A stretch of 64,000 bases of DNA from Vibrio variabilis (GCF_003263785.1 NZ_JYJK01000078.1:62001-126000); one strand, 5' to 3'. Shown: positions 46,594-57,094, counted from the stretch's first letter. Numbers and translations: made by a program. The notes: a model not told the origin generated them from the letters alone.

Positions 46594-47334
46594 CTAACTC
46601 GGCGTGACTAACGCGAGCTTCTGGTTATGGTCATTGAGTAATAGTTGAGAAGAAGCTCGAGCCTTGAATGCGTCGCCCGTCATAATGGCGTCGTAGATGG
46701 CTTCGTGCTCTTCTAAACAAAACCGTCCTCCAGTCGAGGACTCGTCTATAAATGTCTTGAATAGTGATTCAAGGATATTGGCAAACGGTATGTAGAATGG
46801 GTTACCGGTTGCCAGAAAAATTGTTTTGTGAAACTGGTGGTCGTTGATCGTCCACGCTGCGTAGTCGTGGCACGCAGCCGCTCGTTTCATGTTTTGAAAG
46901 CTAATCGATAGCGCCTTTCGATGGTCAATCGATGCATAGCGTGCCGCGATGGAGCACGCTTCAGGCTCAATAGCTTTCCTCAGTCCTAAAAACTGGGTTA
47001 AAAATCGTTGTACGTTGTCTGCCTCTTTGATCCAGTCGAGAAGTTGAGGGTCGAGAAAGTGCCATTGCTGGCGAGCTTCGACACTTGTTCCAACTTTGGG
47101 CTTAGAGGAAATCAATCCTTTCGCCTCTAGCAGTTTGTTGCACTCTCGCAGTGAAGTCCGGCTAATACCAAACTTGGCCTTGAGATCATTCTCACATGGC
47201 AGCTTTTCACCTTGGTTCAGCTCTCCAGTTAATATCTTTATCGCAATTTCCTTAGCGACTTGTACATAGACCCGATGGCTCGATGAAGAGTCTGATGCTG
47301 CAACAGCATTCCCTGCTGATTCGTTTGAGAGCAT
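46594..47334 (-). CDS. FadR-subfamily GntR regulator 1
   Basis: About 246 residues: N-terminal winged helix-turn-helix (VYVQVAKEIAIKILTGELNQ, then FGISRTSLRECNKLLEAKGL) and a C-terminal FCD domain with metal-site His residues (NDHQFHKTIF and EHEAIYDAI). I chose the ATG at 47334 because AAAGGA is six bases before it; the ATG at 47340 touches that site. It is operonic with kdgF and divergent from a second GntR gene. A candidate regulator of the TTGTAWTACAA sites. Confidence 0.88.
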   Translation of the reverse strand: MLSNESAGNAVAASDSSSSHRVYVQVAKEIAIKILTGELNQGEKLPCENDLKAKFGISRTSLRECNKLLEAKGLISSKPKVGTSVEARQQWHFLDPQLLDWIKEADNVQRFLTQFLGLRKAIEPEACSIAARYASIDHRKALSISFQNMKRAAACHDYAAWTINDHQFHKTIFLATGNPFYIPFANILESLFKTFIDESSTGGRFCLEEHEAIYDAIMTGDAFKARASSQLLLNDHNQKLALVTPS

Positions 47335-47482
47335 GATCATTCCTTTGTCTGTATTTGTTCTCTAAGGGTCGTTTTGGCATGGCGCAAACATCCAGTTTGC
47401 CTGCAGCAACAACGGTGTGCCGCTGTCAGTGATGTCTCTACCAAGGTGGTTAACGATCCCCATGTACTAGCTAATAGACATT

Positions 47483-47493
47483 AAGTAATACAA
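47483..47493. promoter_or_regulatory. FadR-subfamily operator AAGTAATACAA between the two GntR genes
   Basis: Matches nine of eleven positions, 149 bases upstream of GntR 1 and 249 bases upstream of GntR 2. The 400-base gap shows no other gene. Confidence 0.45.
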
Positions 47494-47741
47494 TATCATT
47501 TATTTGCTTGGTGAGATAGATTGAAGTGTCACAAAATACAAAGTTAGATTGATTATTGTGAGTGACAGGGAATGAATGATTTGAACGAAGATTCAGTTCG
47601 TTATGGGATTTAACGCGGCAAATGCTGTACAGAGCTGAGGACTTATCATCAATAAATGCGGGAGGTCACATTTACTCGACCTCTATTAATGGTAAGATAT
47701 CTACTAAAATAATACATATTCAATTCAAAATCGGTAGCATT

Positions 47742-48461
47742 ATGTCAGGTAAGTTCAATGTAATAACGGGCTCCAAGCGCAGTATCCATGTGCAGGTAGC
47801 GAGAGACATCGCCAGAGGTATCCTCTCAGGTGATTTGGCTGAGGGCTCAATCATCCCGGGTGAAATGGCTTTGTGTGAGCAGTTCGGTATCAGTCGTACT
47901 GCGCTTCGTGAAGCGGTTAAACTGTTAACTTCAAAAGGGTTACTGGAGTCACGACCAAAGATCGGTACTCGCGTTGTTGACCGTGCCTACTGGAACTTCC
48001 TTGATCCGCAACTGATCGAGTGGATGGATGGCATTAGTGATGTTGAACAGTTTTGTGGCCAGTTCCTTGGACTGCGCCGTGCCATTGAGCCAGAGGCTTG
48101 TGCACTGGCGGCGAGATTTGCATCTGCTGAGCAACGCATCGAACTTTCTGCCACCTTCCAAGAGATGGTTGAGGTTTCAGAAGCAGAGCCTTTCGATCAA
48201 ATGAAATGGCTGGATGTGGATACGCGTTTCCACTCGCTTATTTTTAACGCGACAGGCAACGACTTCTTCTTGCCGTTTGGTAACATCCTAACCACCATGT
48301 TTGTGAACTTTCTTCAGTTCTCTTCCGATGGAGGTTCAACATGTATCAACGAGCATCGCCGTATCTACGAAGCGATTATGGCTGGCGACTCAGCTAAGGC
48401 GAGAGAAGCGTCTGCAAACCACCTACGTGAAGAAAATCACCGTCTTCCAGTGGCGAGCTAA
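47742..48461 (+). CDS. FadR-subfamily GntR regulator 2
   Basis: A 239-residue paralogue of the regulator at 46594: helix-turn-helix IHVQVARDIARGILSGDLAE and FGISRTALREAVKLLTSKGL, shared linker WNFLDPQLIEWM, then an FCD domain (DVDTRFHSLIFNATGN, NEHRRIYEAIMAGD). The shared core WxFLDPQL suggests recent duplication or a common ligand, perhaps a KDG-type acid. The start at 47742 (MSGKFNVITG) fits the paralogue. Confidence 0.88.
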   Translation: MSGKFNVITGSKRSIHVQVARDIARGILSGDLAEGSIIPGEMALCEQFGISRTALREAVKLLTSKGLLESRPKIGTRVVDRAYWNFLDPQLIEWMDGISDVEQFCGQFLGLRRAIEPEACALAARFASAEQRIELSATFQEMVEVSEAEPFDQMKWLDVDTRFHSLIFNATGNDFFLPFGNILTTMFVNFLQFSSDGGSTCINEHRRIYEAIMAGDSAKAREASANHLREENHRLPVAS

Positions 48462-48483
48462 TATCATAGTGAAAGAGCAAGAG

Positions 48484-48507
48484 GGCAGCGTTTACGCTGC
48501 CTTTTTT
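48484..48507 (+). terminator. Terminator after GntR 2
   Basis: GGCAGCG-TTTA-CGCTGCC followed by six T. Confidence 0.92.
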
Positions 48508-48540
48508 ATTTACGCTAGTCCTAAATATAAATAATTGCTA

Positions 48541-48551
48541 TTGTAATACAA
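48541..48551. promoter_or_regulatory. FadR-subfamily operator TTGTAATACAA upstream of the cNMP/CBS gene
   Basis: Exact palindrome 21 bases before the ATG at 48573 and after the GntR 2 terminator, so it can only serve the downstream gene. Confidence 0.65.
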
Positions 48552-48572
48552 AATAGAAGTCTGGAGACAAAC

Positions 48573-50479
48573 ATGACCGATGCTCTTGTACCCAATATTA
48601 CTCACTTTCTCAATAACGTAGACCCATTCAATAAAATGCCTGAGTCGCTGGTAAGACAGGTCGCTTCCACGGTTAAAATTACCTACGTGGGGAAAGGCGA
48701 GATCCTTGACCCTTGCTTGAATAGCACAACAGCGCAATCCGTCGAGGTAGAAGAGTCAGAGAAACAAGACAAATATCTGTACGTGATCCGCTCCGGTGCT
48801 ATGGAGCAAAGAGAATCGGATGGCGTACTGCGTGCAAGATTGGGTGCAGAGGATGTTTTCGGTTTTACCTTCTTAGACAGCAGTGTCTCGGATCAAAAGG
48901 GCTACAAAGCCATTGCTTTGGAGAACACCTTACTGTATCTGATTCCACATAAGGCATTGACGTCGATTTTCAAGGACTCTCCAGAGTTCGCCGAGCATTT
49001 CGCCGCACAAGCTCAAACACGACTTAAGTCCGCGCTGGATGTCGTATGGTCGAACAAAGAAAAAGGTTTGTTTATTCGAACGGTGTCTGAGGTCGCTAGC
49101 AAAGCCATTGCTATTGTAGATGCAAAAATGTCGATTCAAGAGGTGGCCAAGGAGATGCGTTATAAAAAGCGTTCTTCGACAGCGTGGTCTGTGATGACGG
49201 TCAGTTAATCGGCATTATTACTGACAGGGACATGACCAAACGCGTAATTGCGGACGGGTATGAACTCAATGCGCCAATCAAATCAGTCATGACGGCCAAT
49301 CCTATGACCGTCAGCCCTAATGACTTAGTTCTGCATGCTGCATCACTGATGATGCAGCACAATATTCGCAGTCTACCTGTCGTTGACGAAGGCAAGGTTG
49401 TCGGACTGCTCACCACTTCTCACTTAGTTCAAAACCATCGTATGCAAGCTATCTTCCTAATTGAGAAGATAAAGTATGCCGAGTCAGTTGAAGACTTGGA
49501 AGCGCTCAATACCGAGCGACAAGCGATATTCGAAGCACTTATCGAGGGGCAAGTGCCGCCAGATATTACTGGTCGAGTAATGGCGATGATGATGGATGCT
49601 TACAACCGACGTCTAATTCAAATGGCGATCTCCCACTTCGGAGAGCCACCGTGCAAGTTTGCGTGGATCGTTGCCGGTTCACACGCCCGAAATGAAGTCC
49701 ATATGCTGTCTGATCAAGACAGTGCATTGGTGCTCAGTGACGACGCGACTGAAAATGATAAAGTTTATTTCCGTCAACTTTCCCAATACGTGGTGAAGGG
49801 GCTGGATGCATGTGGTTATCCTCTCTGTCCTGGCAATTACATGGCAGCGACGCCGAAATGGTGTCAGCCACTATCCGTGTGGAGAGAATACTACCGCAAA
49901 TGGGTATCGAACCCTGAGTATGAGCGTCTTCTCAACATCAGTGTGTTCTTAGAGATACGCTGCGTATACGGTGAGTCGAGTTACGCTGATGAGCTCAGAG
50001 ATGAGCTGCATAGCCAGATAAAATCAAACCGTGAATTCCTTGGTATTTTGACAAGAGACGCCATTAATACTCAGCCACCGCTTGGGGTATTCAAAAACCT
50101 CGTGTTGGAAAAAACTGGCGAGAATAAGAAAACCCTCAATATCAAGAAGTACGCAATTAACTTGATCATTGATTTGGCGCGCATCTATGGCCTAGCCGTA
50201 GAGTGTGAATCTGCCAATACCAAAGAACGTTTCACGCGAGCTAATGAGCAGGGGATCTTAAGCGATGATGCCTACAAGAATATCCTCAACACCTATCAAT
50301 ATGTATTGATGTTTAGGCAACACCATCAGTTGGAAGCGTTAAAGCAAGGTGGTCAACCAAACAGCCATATTAATCCCGATACATTTGGCAGTTTTGAACG
50401 TGGCAATCTAAAGGACGCGTTTTTGATCATTTCTGGGTTGCAAGATGCGGCGAAAGTTCGCTTTGGTGGAAGGATATAG
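48573..50479 (+). CDS. cNMP-binding/CBS/DUF294 nucleotidyltransferase-like protein (frameshift)
   Basis: Restored to 635 residues. Domains in order: a cyclic-nucleotide-binding-like domain (about 15-140), a CBS pair (about 165-280; IGIITDRDMTKRV, then MTANPMTVSPNDLVLHAA), a GlnD-like nucleotidyltransferase domain with GSHARNEVHMLSDQDSAL, and a helical DUF294 C-domain. Related proteins in Vibrio and Pseudomonas sit with a DnaQ-like exonuclease next to acetate uptake genes. One missing A near 49182 (gcgtgg for gcgatgg, giving STAMVCDDG) breaks the frame. An exact alginate-type operator precedes it. Confidence 0.86.
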
Positions 50480-50482
50480 TTT

Positions 50483-51210
50483 GTGTTGAGAGCCGTTTGG
50501 AAACTGATGAACCGCATTCACGCGTACCATCAATTTGAAAAAAAGCGTACACAGTACTTTTCAAAGGTCTCCACACCAAAAGAGCTGGATGGACTATCAA
50601 GTGGTGAACTTCCAGAGATTGAGTCGTTTGGCAGTCAGTTGAACTATCTGGTCGTTGATTTCGAGAGACGGGATTGGATGCCAGCACTGATAGCATCTTA
50701 AGCGTGGGCTGGGTTGCGGTGAATGGGTTTAGCATTGACTTGGAGTCTGCTCAGCATTTGTACGTCGATACAACAGCAAGCGTCAATGCAGACGGTGCAG
50801 TCGTAAACCACATTGTTCCGGAAATGCTCAAAGATGGTGTTCCCCTCGATGAAGCGATGAATCGACTATTTGATGCGGCGAAGAACCGTATATTGATTGC
50901 TCACGGTGCGATCATAGAAGCGTCGTTTGTAGAGGAATATTTGAATCATCGATATGGTTTGAAGGACGTGCCGATACTCTGGATTGATACCTTAGCTATC
51001 GAAAAATCAATGGCCAAGGCCGTTAACGCAGACAGCTCTATCGATGTGCGTCTTGCAGAAACAAGGGAAAGATACGGACTGCCAGAGTACAATGGTCATG
51101 AAGCACTCATTGATGCCATCGCCACCGCTGAGCTGTTTTTAGCTCAGCAGACGCGTTTATTCGACAAAAGCTACCCTTGTATTGGCAAGCTCTATCGAAT
51201 GAGTCGATAA
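50483..51210 (+). CDS. DnaQ-like 3'-5' exonuclease (frameshift)
   Basis: Restored to 242 residues. Exo I motif VDFETTGLDA, Exo II in RILIAHGAIIEASFVEEYL and Exo III in YNGHEALIDAIATAELF make a DEDDh exonuclease of the epsilon-like family, but not the replicative DnaQ by context. The GTG start at 50483 follows GGAAGG and lies 3 bases after the previous stop, so the two genes are coupled. One base is missing near 50661 (gagagacggg for gagacgacggg-type ETTG). Confidence 0.83.
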
Positions 51211-51230
51211 GAGCATCTATTTGTGTGAGC

Positions 51231-51798
51231 TTACTCCGTGACAGGCTCACGCAGCTCTTCAATGCATCCTCGGCTAATGTCTTCATTGATGTAAGCCATG
51301 CCAAGAATGTTTAAGAAATCCATTCGATCGGCGTTGCGAAGGTCAATCTCTGGCACGGCAAGATTATTGTCTTGATAGAGCTTAGCGATGTGCGCCATAA
51401 ATGCCTCGCCATCACGCATCATCAGAAGGCTCATTGCGCCTACGTCCGGTTTAACGCGACTTTGCTGATCCTCGTTGAGGTTTACCTGCAAAACGACGGG
51501 CTCTTCACTTCCTCCAAACCTTACACCACGTTCGCGAACCGTTTGCTGCGCCCAATAGTAGGCGAGCTCTTTACTTTGCGTGAGAAATACTGGCTCGGTG
51601 GCGTCTTGGAAGTGATTTCCTATGGTTGCATGGTGGCTTTTGCGACATCATTGAGGCTTGGTCGCCAGAGCGTTTTAAGCCTTGTGCTTGGATAGAGGCG
51701 ACGAGTGCTGAAGAGGTGCCATGGTACCAGGTGTTGCTGGTGGTGAAGCCAGTTTTTGTTAGTAGGGTTTGGGTGTCTTTTAGGTGTTGTGGGGTCAT
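51231..51798 (-). CDS. Orphan protein with an ADP-ribosyltransferase-like N-terminus (two frameshifts)
   Basis: Restored to about 189 residues: MTPQHLKDTQTLLTKTGFTT, then WYHGTSSALVASIQAQGLKR, then DATEPVFLTQSKELAYYWAQ and VVLQVNLNED, ending EELREPVTE. The HGTS-x5-I-x3-GL pattern and the later YY segment resemble the NAD-binding start of ADP-ribosyltransferases and RNA 2'-phosphotransferases. Two missing bases lie near 51635 and 51650. It starts after GAGG, is convergent with the exonuclease gene and shows no partner gene. The activity is inferred from short motifs only. Confidence 0.5.
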
Positions 51799-51832
51799 GG
51801 GCGGCCTCTTTGTTTTTAGAGCTGGGTGGTGA

Positions 51833-51896
51833 GAGTTTAGAGTTGAAGGTTAAAGGTTAAAGGTTAAGAGTTAAGGGCTAAGAGTTAAGGGCGAAG
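51833..51896. repeat. Degenerate tandem heptamers
   Basis: Seven-base units of the AAGGTTA, AGAGTTA and AGGGCTA type repeat about eight times upstream of the ART-like gene. Confidence 0.7.
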
Positions 51897-51898
51897 AG

Positions 51899-52062
51899 CA
51901 CCCCCTCAAGCTCCCCGACTACGCGTCCCGTTATTAAGCGGGAGAATTACTGGCTTGCTCCTGTCGTCGCATCGCGTATTTTGTATATAAGGCGATGCGT
52001 TAGCGAGCCTGTGGTTCCTCCCCTTTAAGCGGGGCGCGCAGCCGGGAGGCTAGGAGGGGTAA
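51899..52062. repeat. Long imperfect inverted repeat, MITE-like
   Basis: The first 50 bases (cccctcaagctccccgacta at the start, then CGCG and CCCG...AAGCGGG) are roughly the reverse complement of the last 50 (ending ctaggaggggt). An inner hairpin GCATCGC/GCGATGC lies in between. No coding. It lies after the aceA stop on the same strand and may also act as a terminator. Confidence 0.6.
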
Positions 52063-52068
52063 AAGCTC

Positions 52069-53667
52069 TTAGTCAAACTGATGCGAAGTATTCAACTCAC
52101 CCGCCGCTTTCAGCGCGTTCTCACCCGCAAAGTACTCTTTGTGGTCATCACCGATATCTGAACCAGACATGTTTTGGTGTTTAACACACGCGATACCTTG
52201 GCGGATTTCTTTACGTTGAACGTTCTTAACATAGCCAAGCATGCCTTCATCACCGAAGTACTCTTTCGCTAGGTTATCTGTTGATAGCGCAGCGGTGTGG
52301 TACGTTGGTAGTGTGATTAGGTGGTGGAAGATACCTGCTTCACGTGATGCGTCTGCTTGGAACGTGCGGATTTTGTCGTCAGCGCGTTTTGATAGCTCGG
52401 TTTCGTCATATTCAGCGCTCATTAAGTTTGCGCGGTCGTATGCTGATACATCTTCACCAGCTTCTACCATGGCGTCGTACGCTTGTTGGCGGAAGTTTAG
52501 CGTCCAGTTAAATGAAGGCGAGTTGTTGTAAACTAGCTTCGCGTTCGGGTGTACTGCACGTACGCCGTCCATCATCTCTTTGATTTGACCGATGTGTGGC
52601 TTCTCAGTTTCAATCCACAGTAGGTCAGCACCTGCATTGATAGCTTCGATACAGTCAAATACACAGCGATCTTCACCCGTACCTGAGCGGAACTGATATA
52701 GGCCAGAAGGTAGACGCTTAGGACGTACTAGCTTGCCATCGCGGTTAAAGCAAACGTCGCCTTGTTTCATGTCTGCAACATCGATCTCTTCAACGTCTAG
52801 GTAAGAGTTGTAGATGTCGCCTTGGTCGCCCGGCTCTTTCACTACCGCAATTTCTTTGGTTAGGCCAGCGCCTTGTGAGTCAGTACGTGCAACGATGATG
52901 CCGTTGTCGATGCCAAGCTCGAGGAATGCATAACGTAGCGCGCGCAGTTTCGCGTGGAAGTCAGCGTGAGGTACGGTTACTTTACCGTCTTGGTGACCAC
53001 ACTGCTTCTCATCAGCTACTTGGTTTTCAATCTGTAGACAACACGCACCCGCTTCAATCATTTTCTTAGCCAGTAGGTAAGTCGCTTCTGCGTTACCAAA
53101 ACCAGCATCGATATCGGCAACGATTGGTACAACGTGAGTTTGATGGTTGTCGATTTTGTCTTGGATTTGATCTTGAAGTGCGACATCGCCTGCTTCACGA
53201 GCTGCGTCTAGCTCACGGAATAGACCGCCTAGTTCACGCGCATCCGCTTGACGAAGGAAGGTGTATAGCTCTTCGATTAGTGCAGGAACAGACGTCTTCT
53301 CATGCATTGACTGGTCTGGAAGTGGACCGAAATCAGAGCGCAGTGCCGCCACCATCCAACCTGATAGGTATAGGTAACGCTTATCAGTCTTGCCACCGAA
53401 GTGCTTCTTAATAGAAATCATTTTTTGTTGGCCAATGAAACCGTGCCAGCAACCCAAAGACTGAGTGTACTGAGACTTGTCTGCGTCGTACGCTTCCATG
53501 TCTGCACGCATTATATCCGCCGTGTATTGCGCGATATCTAGGCCAGTTTTGAATTTGTTTTGAGCACGCATACGAGCAGCAGATTCAGCATCGATGGCAT
53601 CCCATGGCGTACCTGCAGCGCGTTTTGCAACTTCGATCATTTCGATATCTTGATTAATTTGCGACAT
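52069..53667 (-). CDS. aceA: Isocitrate lyase, long AceA type
   Basis: A 532-residue enzyme that splits isocitrate to glyoxylate and succinate, the first step of the glyoxylate shunt. The catalytic motif KQCGHQDGK has the active Cys; DIDAGFGNAEATY binds metal and substrate; NNSPSFNWTLNF lies near the C-terminal end of the active site. The length and KQCGH form fit the Pseudomonas/Vibrio long type, not the 430-residue E. coli type. It starts after AAGGA and is divergent from a LysR gene. Confidence 0.96.
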   Translation of the reverse strand: MSQINQDIEMIEVAKRAAGTPWDAIDAESAARMRAQNKFKTGLDIAQYTADIMRADMEAYDADKSQYTQSLGCWHGFIGQQKMISIKKHFGGKTDKRYLYLSGWMVAALRSDFGPLPDQSMHEKTSVPALIEELYTFLRQADARELGGLFRELDAAREAGDVALQDQIQDKIDNHQTHVVPIVADIDAGFGNAEATYLLAKKMIEAGACCLQIENQVADEKQCGHQDGKVTVPHADFHAKLRALRYAFLELGIDNGIIVARTDSQGAGLTKEIAVVKEPGDQGDIYNSYLDVEEIDVADMKQGDVCFNRDGKLVRPKRLPSGLYQFRSGTGEDRCVFDCIEAINAGADLLWIETEKPHIGQIKEMMDGVRAVHPNAKLVYNNSPSFNWTLNFRQQAYDAMVEAGEDVSAYDRANLMSAEYDETELSKRADDKIRTFQADASREAGIFHHLITLPTYHTAALSTDNLAKEYFGDEGMLGYVKNVQRKEIRQGIACVKHQNMSGSDIGDDHKEYFAGENALKAAGELNTSHQFD

Positions 53668-53800
53668 AACTATTCCTTAGTTTCACGTTGGATATAGGGT
53701 GGCCAGTGGCCTGTAGTATTAACTAGTTGTTATGGACAAATCCTAGCCGCTTGTGTGATAATTTTGTTAATTTATAGTTGTTATACTCGGTATTTTTGTT

Positions 53801-54753
53801 ATGAATATTGCTCGTATTGACCTTAATTTACTTGTGTATTTAGACATGCTGCTGCGAGAACGAAACGTGACCCGCGCGGCGAATCAGTTGGGCATCACTC
53901 AGCCTGCGATGAGTAATGGATTGCGTCGCCTGCGTGATTTGTTTGAAGATCCACTTTTGGTGCGAACCAGTGAAGGGATGATCCCGACCGAGCGTGCCCA
54001 GAAGCTTCAGCCGCAGATCCGAAATATTCTTGCTAATGTAGAAAAGACGGTGCAAACCACGACCGAGTTTCATGCTGAGGATAGCGAGCGCGTGTTTCGT
54101 ATCATGCGAGTGATTACGCCGAGTCCACTATTATTCAACCGCTATTGGAAAAGCTCAGTGAAATTGCCCCCAAGATACGCTTGGACATCATGACGCCGAG
54201 TGATGTGAGCTATCAAGATGTAGAGCAGGGCACGGTCGATATCGTCATCAACCGCTTTGATGATATTCCTCAGTCCTTCCATCAAATGAGCCTGTGGCAT
54301 GATGGCTTTTCTTGTCTATTCAGTCGCGACAACCCGATCGCCGATAACTTTGATTTGTTCTCTTATCTAAAGGCGCAGCATGTTTGGGTAAGTAAAACCG
54401 GCATGGGTACCGGGCACGGTGTCAATCCGAGTCAAGCTCAGAAACTGGGCTGGATTGATGAGGCGTTGATGAAAATAGGTAAGACGCGAAATATCACTGT
54501 GTTCACTCGTCACTACCTTTCCGCGATTCTTTTTGCACAGCAGAAGAATCTGATCTTGACCATTCCGAGCAAGGCTGCTCAATCACAGCGCAACAATCCC
54601 AAGCTGCTTATCAAACCTGCGCCATTTGCGATAGAGCCGTTTGAGGTCAAGATGGCATGGAGCCCGCTGTTGCAAAGTAATCCCGATCATCAATGGATGC
54701 GTCGCCTGATAAAAAGCGTCGCCAATGAGTTGGAAAGTGGCGTAACGGAGTAA
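53801..54753 (+). CDS. LysR-family regulator of the glyoxylate-shunt genes (frameshift)
   Basis: Restored to 317 residues. N-terminal helix-turn-helix (IDLNLLVYLDMLLRERNVTR, then LGITQPAMSNGLRRLRDLFE), then an effector domain in which one missing G near 54112 (atcatgcg for atcatggcg) breaks the frame at RVFRIMASDYAES. It lies between the divergent aceA gene and the malate synthase gene, so control of both is likely. The effector is unknown. Confidence 0.85.
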
Positions 54754-54880
54754 CTGAGAAGGTCAACAATAGGGGTATTTTTTCTATGAATGTTAACTAT
54801 AAGTGGCATAAATTAGTCAAATTCTCCTCAGTTACGTAAGTTTTTAAGCAGTGGTCATCGACTAATTCGAGAGAAATTTT

Positions 54881-57065
54881 ATGAGCAATCGTATTCAACA
54901 GGGAAGCTTGAACATTGATAGCACCCTCTACAATTTGGTTAATGAGCAAATCATTCCCGGCACTGGTATTGAAGCCGACGCATTTTGGCAATCATTCGAG
55001 TCGATCTTATCTGACCTAGCACCAAAAAATCGCGCACTACTCGTCAAGCGTGACGACCTGCAGCATCAAATCGATGTTTGGCATCAAGAGCGCGCAGGTC
55101 ATGCGATTGATCCAGTCGAGTACAAAACCTTTTTACAGCAAATTGGCTACTTGGTTCCCGAAATCGATGATTTCGAGATCACCACAGAAAACGTAGAGCC
55201 AGAAATTGCGACACAAGCAGGACCACAGCTGGTGGTGCCTATTATGAATGCCCGCTTTGCGCTCAACGCAGCGAATGCACGTTGGGGTAGCTTGTATGAT
55301 GCGCTTTACGGCACGGATGTGATCGGCGAAGAGGACGGTGCGGAGCGTGGTGGCAGCTTTAACCCAGTACGTGGTGAGAAGGTGGTTGCCTATGCTCGTG
55401 AGTTTCTTGACTCAGCAGCGCCACTCAACGGCGTATCACACCGAGAAGTCGCTCAGTACAGCATCAGTAATGTCAGTGTAGGTAACACCCTTACCGCTAC
55501 CCTTACCAACGGTGAGGAAGTGACCTTGATGGATAGCACGCAGTTTATCGGCTATCAGGGGGAGGCGAGTTCACCGTCATGCATTCTTCTTAAACACAAT
55601 AACCTTCATATCGAAATTCAAATCGACCCGAACACACCGATTGGACGTGTAGATGCAGCGGGCATCAAAGATGTGGTCGTTGAAGCAGCGCTGACCACCA
55701 TTATGGATTGTGAAGACTCGGTTGCAGCGGTCGATGGTGAAGATAAAGCGTTGGCCTATCGAAACTGGTTAGGTCTGATGAAAGGCGATCTGCAAGAGAG
55801 CTAGAAAAGAATGGCAAAACCATTGTTCGAAGTCTGAATCCAGATCGTCAATACACCAGCGTGACAGGCGGAGAGATCAACCTTAAAGGTCGCAGCATGC
55901 TGTTTATTCGCAATGTCGGCCACTTAATGACAAACCCAGCGATCCTTGATAGTGCAGGCCGTGAAGTGCCTGAAGGTATTATGGATGCCATGATCACCTC
56001 TTTGATTGCCATCCACGATCTTAAAGGCAATAGCCCATACCAAAATTCGACTTCAGGCAGCATCAATATCGTGAAACCTAAGATGCACGGCCCTGAAGAA
56101 GTGGCGTTTACCAACGAACTATTTACTCGAGTGGAAGACGCGCTAGGTTTGGAACGAAATACCATCAAAGTCGGTATTATGGACGAAGAGCGTCGCACCT
56201 CGGTGAACCTAAAAGCGTGTATTCATGCTGCGAAAGAGCGTGTCGTATTCATCAATACAGGCTTCTTGGATAGAACGGGTGATGAGATCCACACCAGCAT
56301 GGAGGCGGGCGCATTTGCTCCTAAAGCGCAGCTTAAAACCATGACCTGGATCGGCGCCTACGAAGATCAAAACGTGGATCTCGGTTTGGCGTGCGGTTTA
56401 CAAGGCAAAGCACAAATTGGTAAAGGTATGTGGCCTGAACCAGACAACATGGCAAAAATGATGGATGCCAAGATTGGTCACCCACAATCAGGTGCTAACA
56501 CTGCATGGGTTCCTTCGCCAACCGCAGCGACATTGCATGCGCTCCACTACCACCAAGTCAGTGTGCCAAGCCGTCAAAAAGAGCTTCGTGAGCGCGTGAT
56601 GGCGAGTGTGGATGATATCTTAACGATTCCACTACTAGGCTCGCAAAAGCTGACACCAGAACAAATTCAAAGCGAGTTAGACAACAACGCGCAAGGCATT
56701 CTCGGCTATGTAGTACGCTGGATTGACCAAGGTGTTGGCTGTTCCAAAGTGCCAGATATTAATGATGTCGGCTTAATGGAAGATCGCGCCACACTACGTA
56801 TCTCAAGCCAGCACATTGCCAACTGGTTACGTCATGGTATTTGCACGGAATCTCAAGTGATGAAAACCATGCAGCGTATGGCACAAGTTGTTGACCAACA
56901 AAATGCCGATGACCCAAATTACAACAATATGGCCCCAACTTTGACAGCAGCATTGCGTTCTCTGCCGCATGTCAGTTGGTGTTCGAAGGCTGCGCACAGC
57001 CCAATGGCTATACCGAGCCCGTATTGCACGCAATGCGACTCAAATTAAAATCACAACAACGATAA
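54881..57065 (+). CDS. glcB: Malate synthase G (two frameshifts)
   Basis: Restored to 728 residues, the length of the large GlcB isoform. Condenses glyoxylate with acetyl-CoA to malate. Signatures: [56 protein letters not shown] (the metal-binding Glu/Arg region) and the C-terminal [13 protein letters not shown]. One missing base near 55796 (caagagagct, giving [10 protein letters not shown]) and one near 56938 ([15 protein letters not shown]) break the frame, and the true stop is at 57065. Functional partner of aceA nearby. Confidence 0.94.
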
Positions 57066-57094
57066 AACACTGTAATTACCAAGCCCAAGGTAAC

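Noticed and set aside
51899..52062. Integron attC site
   Set aside because: The arms are long and GC-rich, the conserved attC core ends are absent, and no integrase or cassette array is seen.
54866..54884. Another copy of the GAATTAGAGAAATTC motif before malate synthase
   Set aside because: The text aattcgagagaaatttt only shares the GAGAAATT part, which serves as the ribosome site here.
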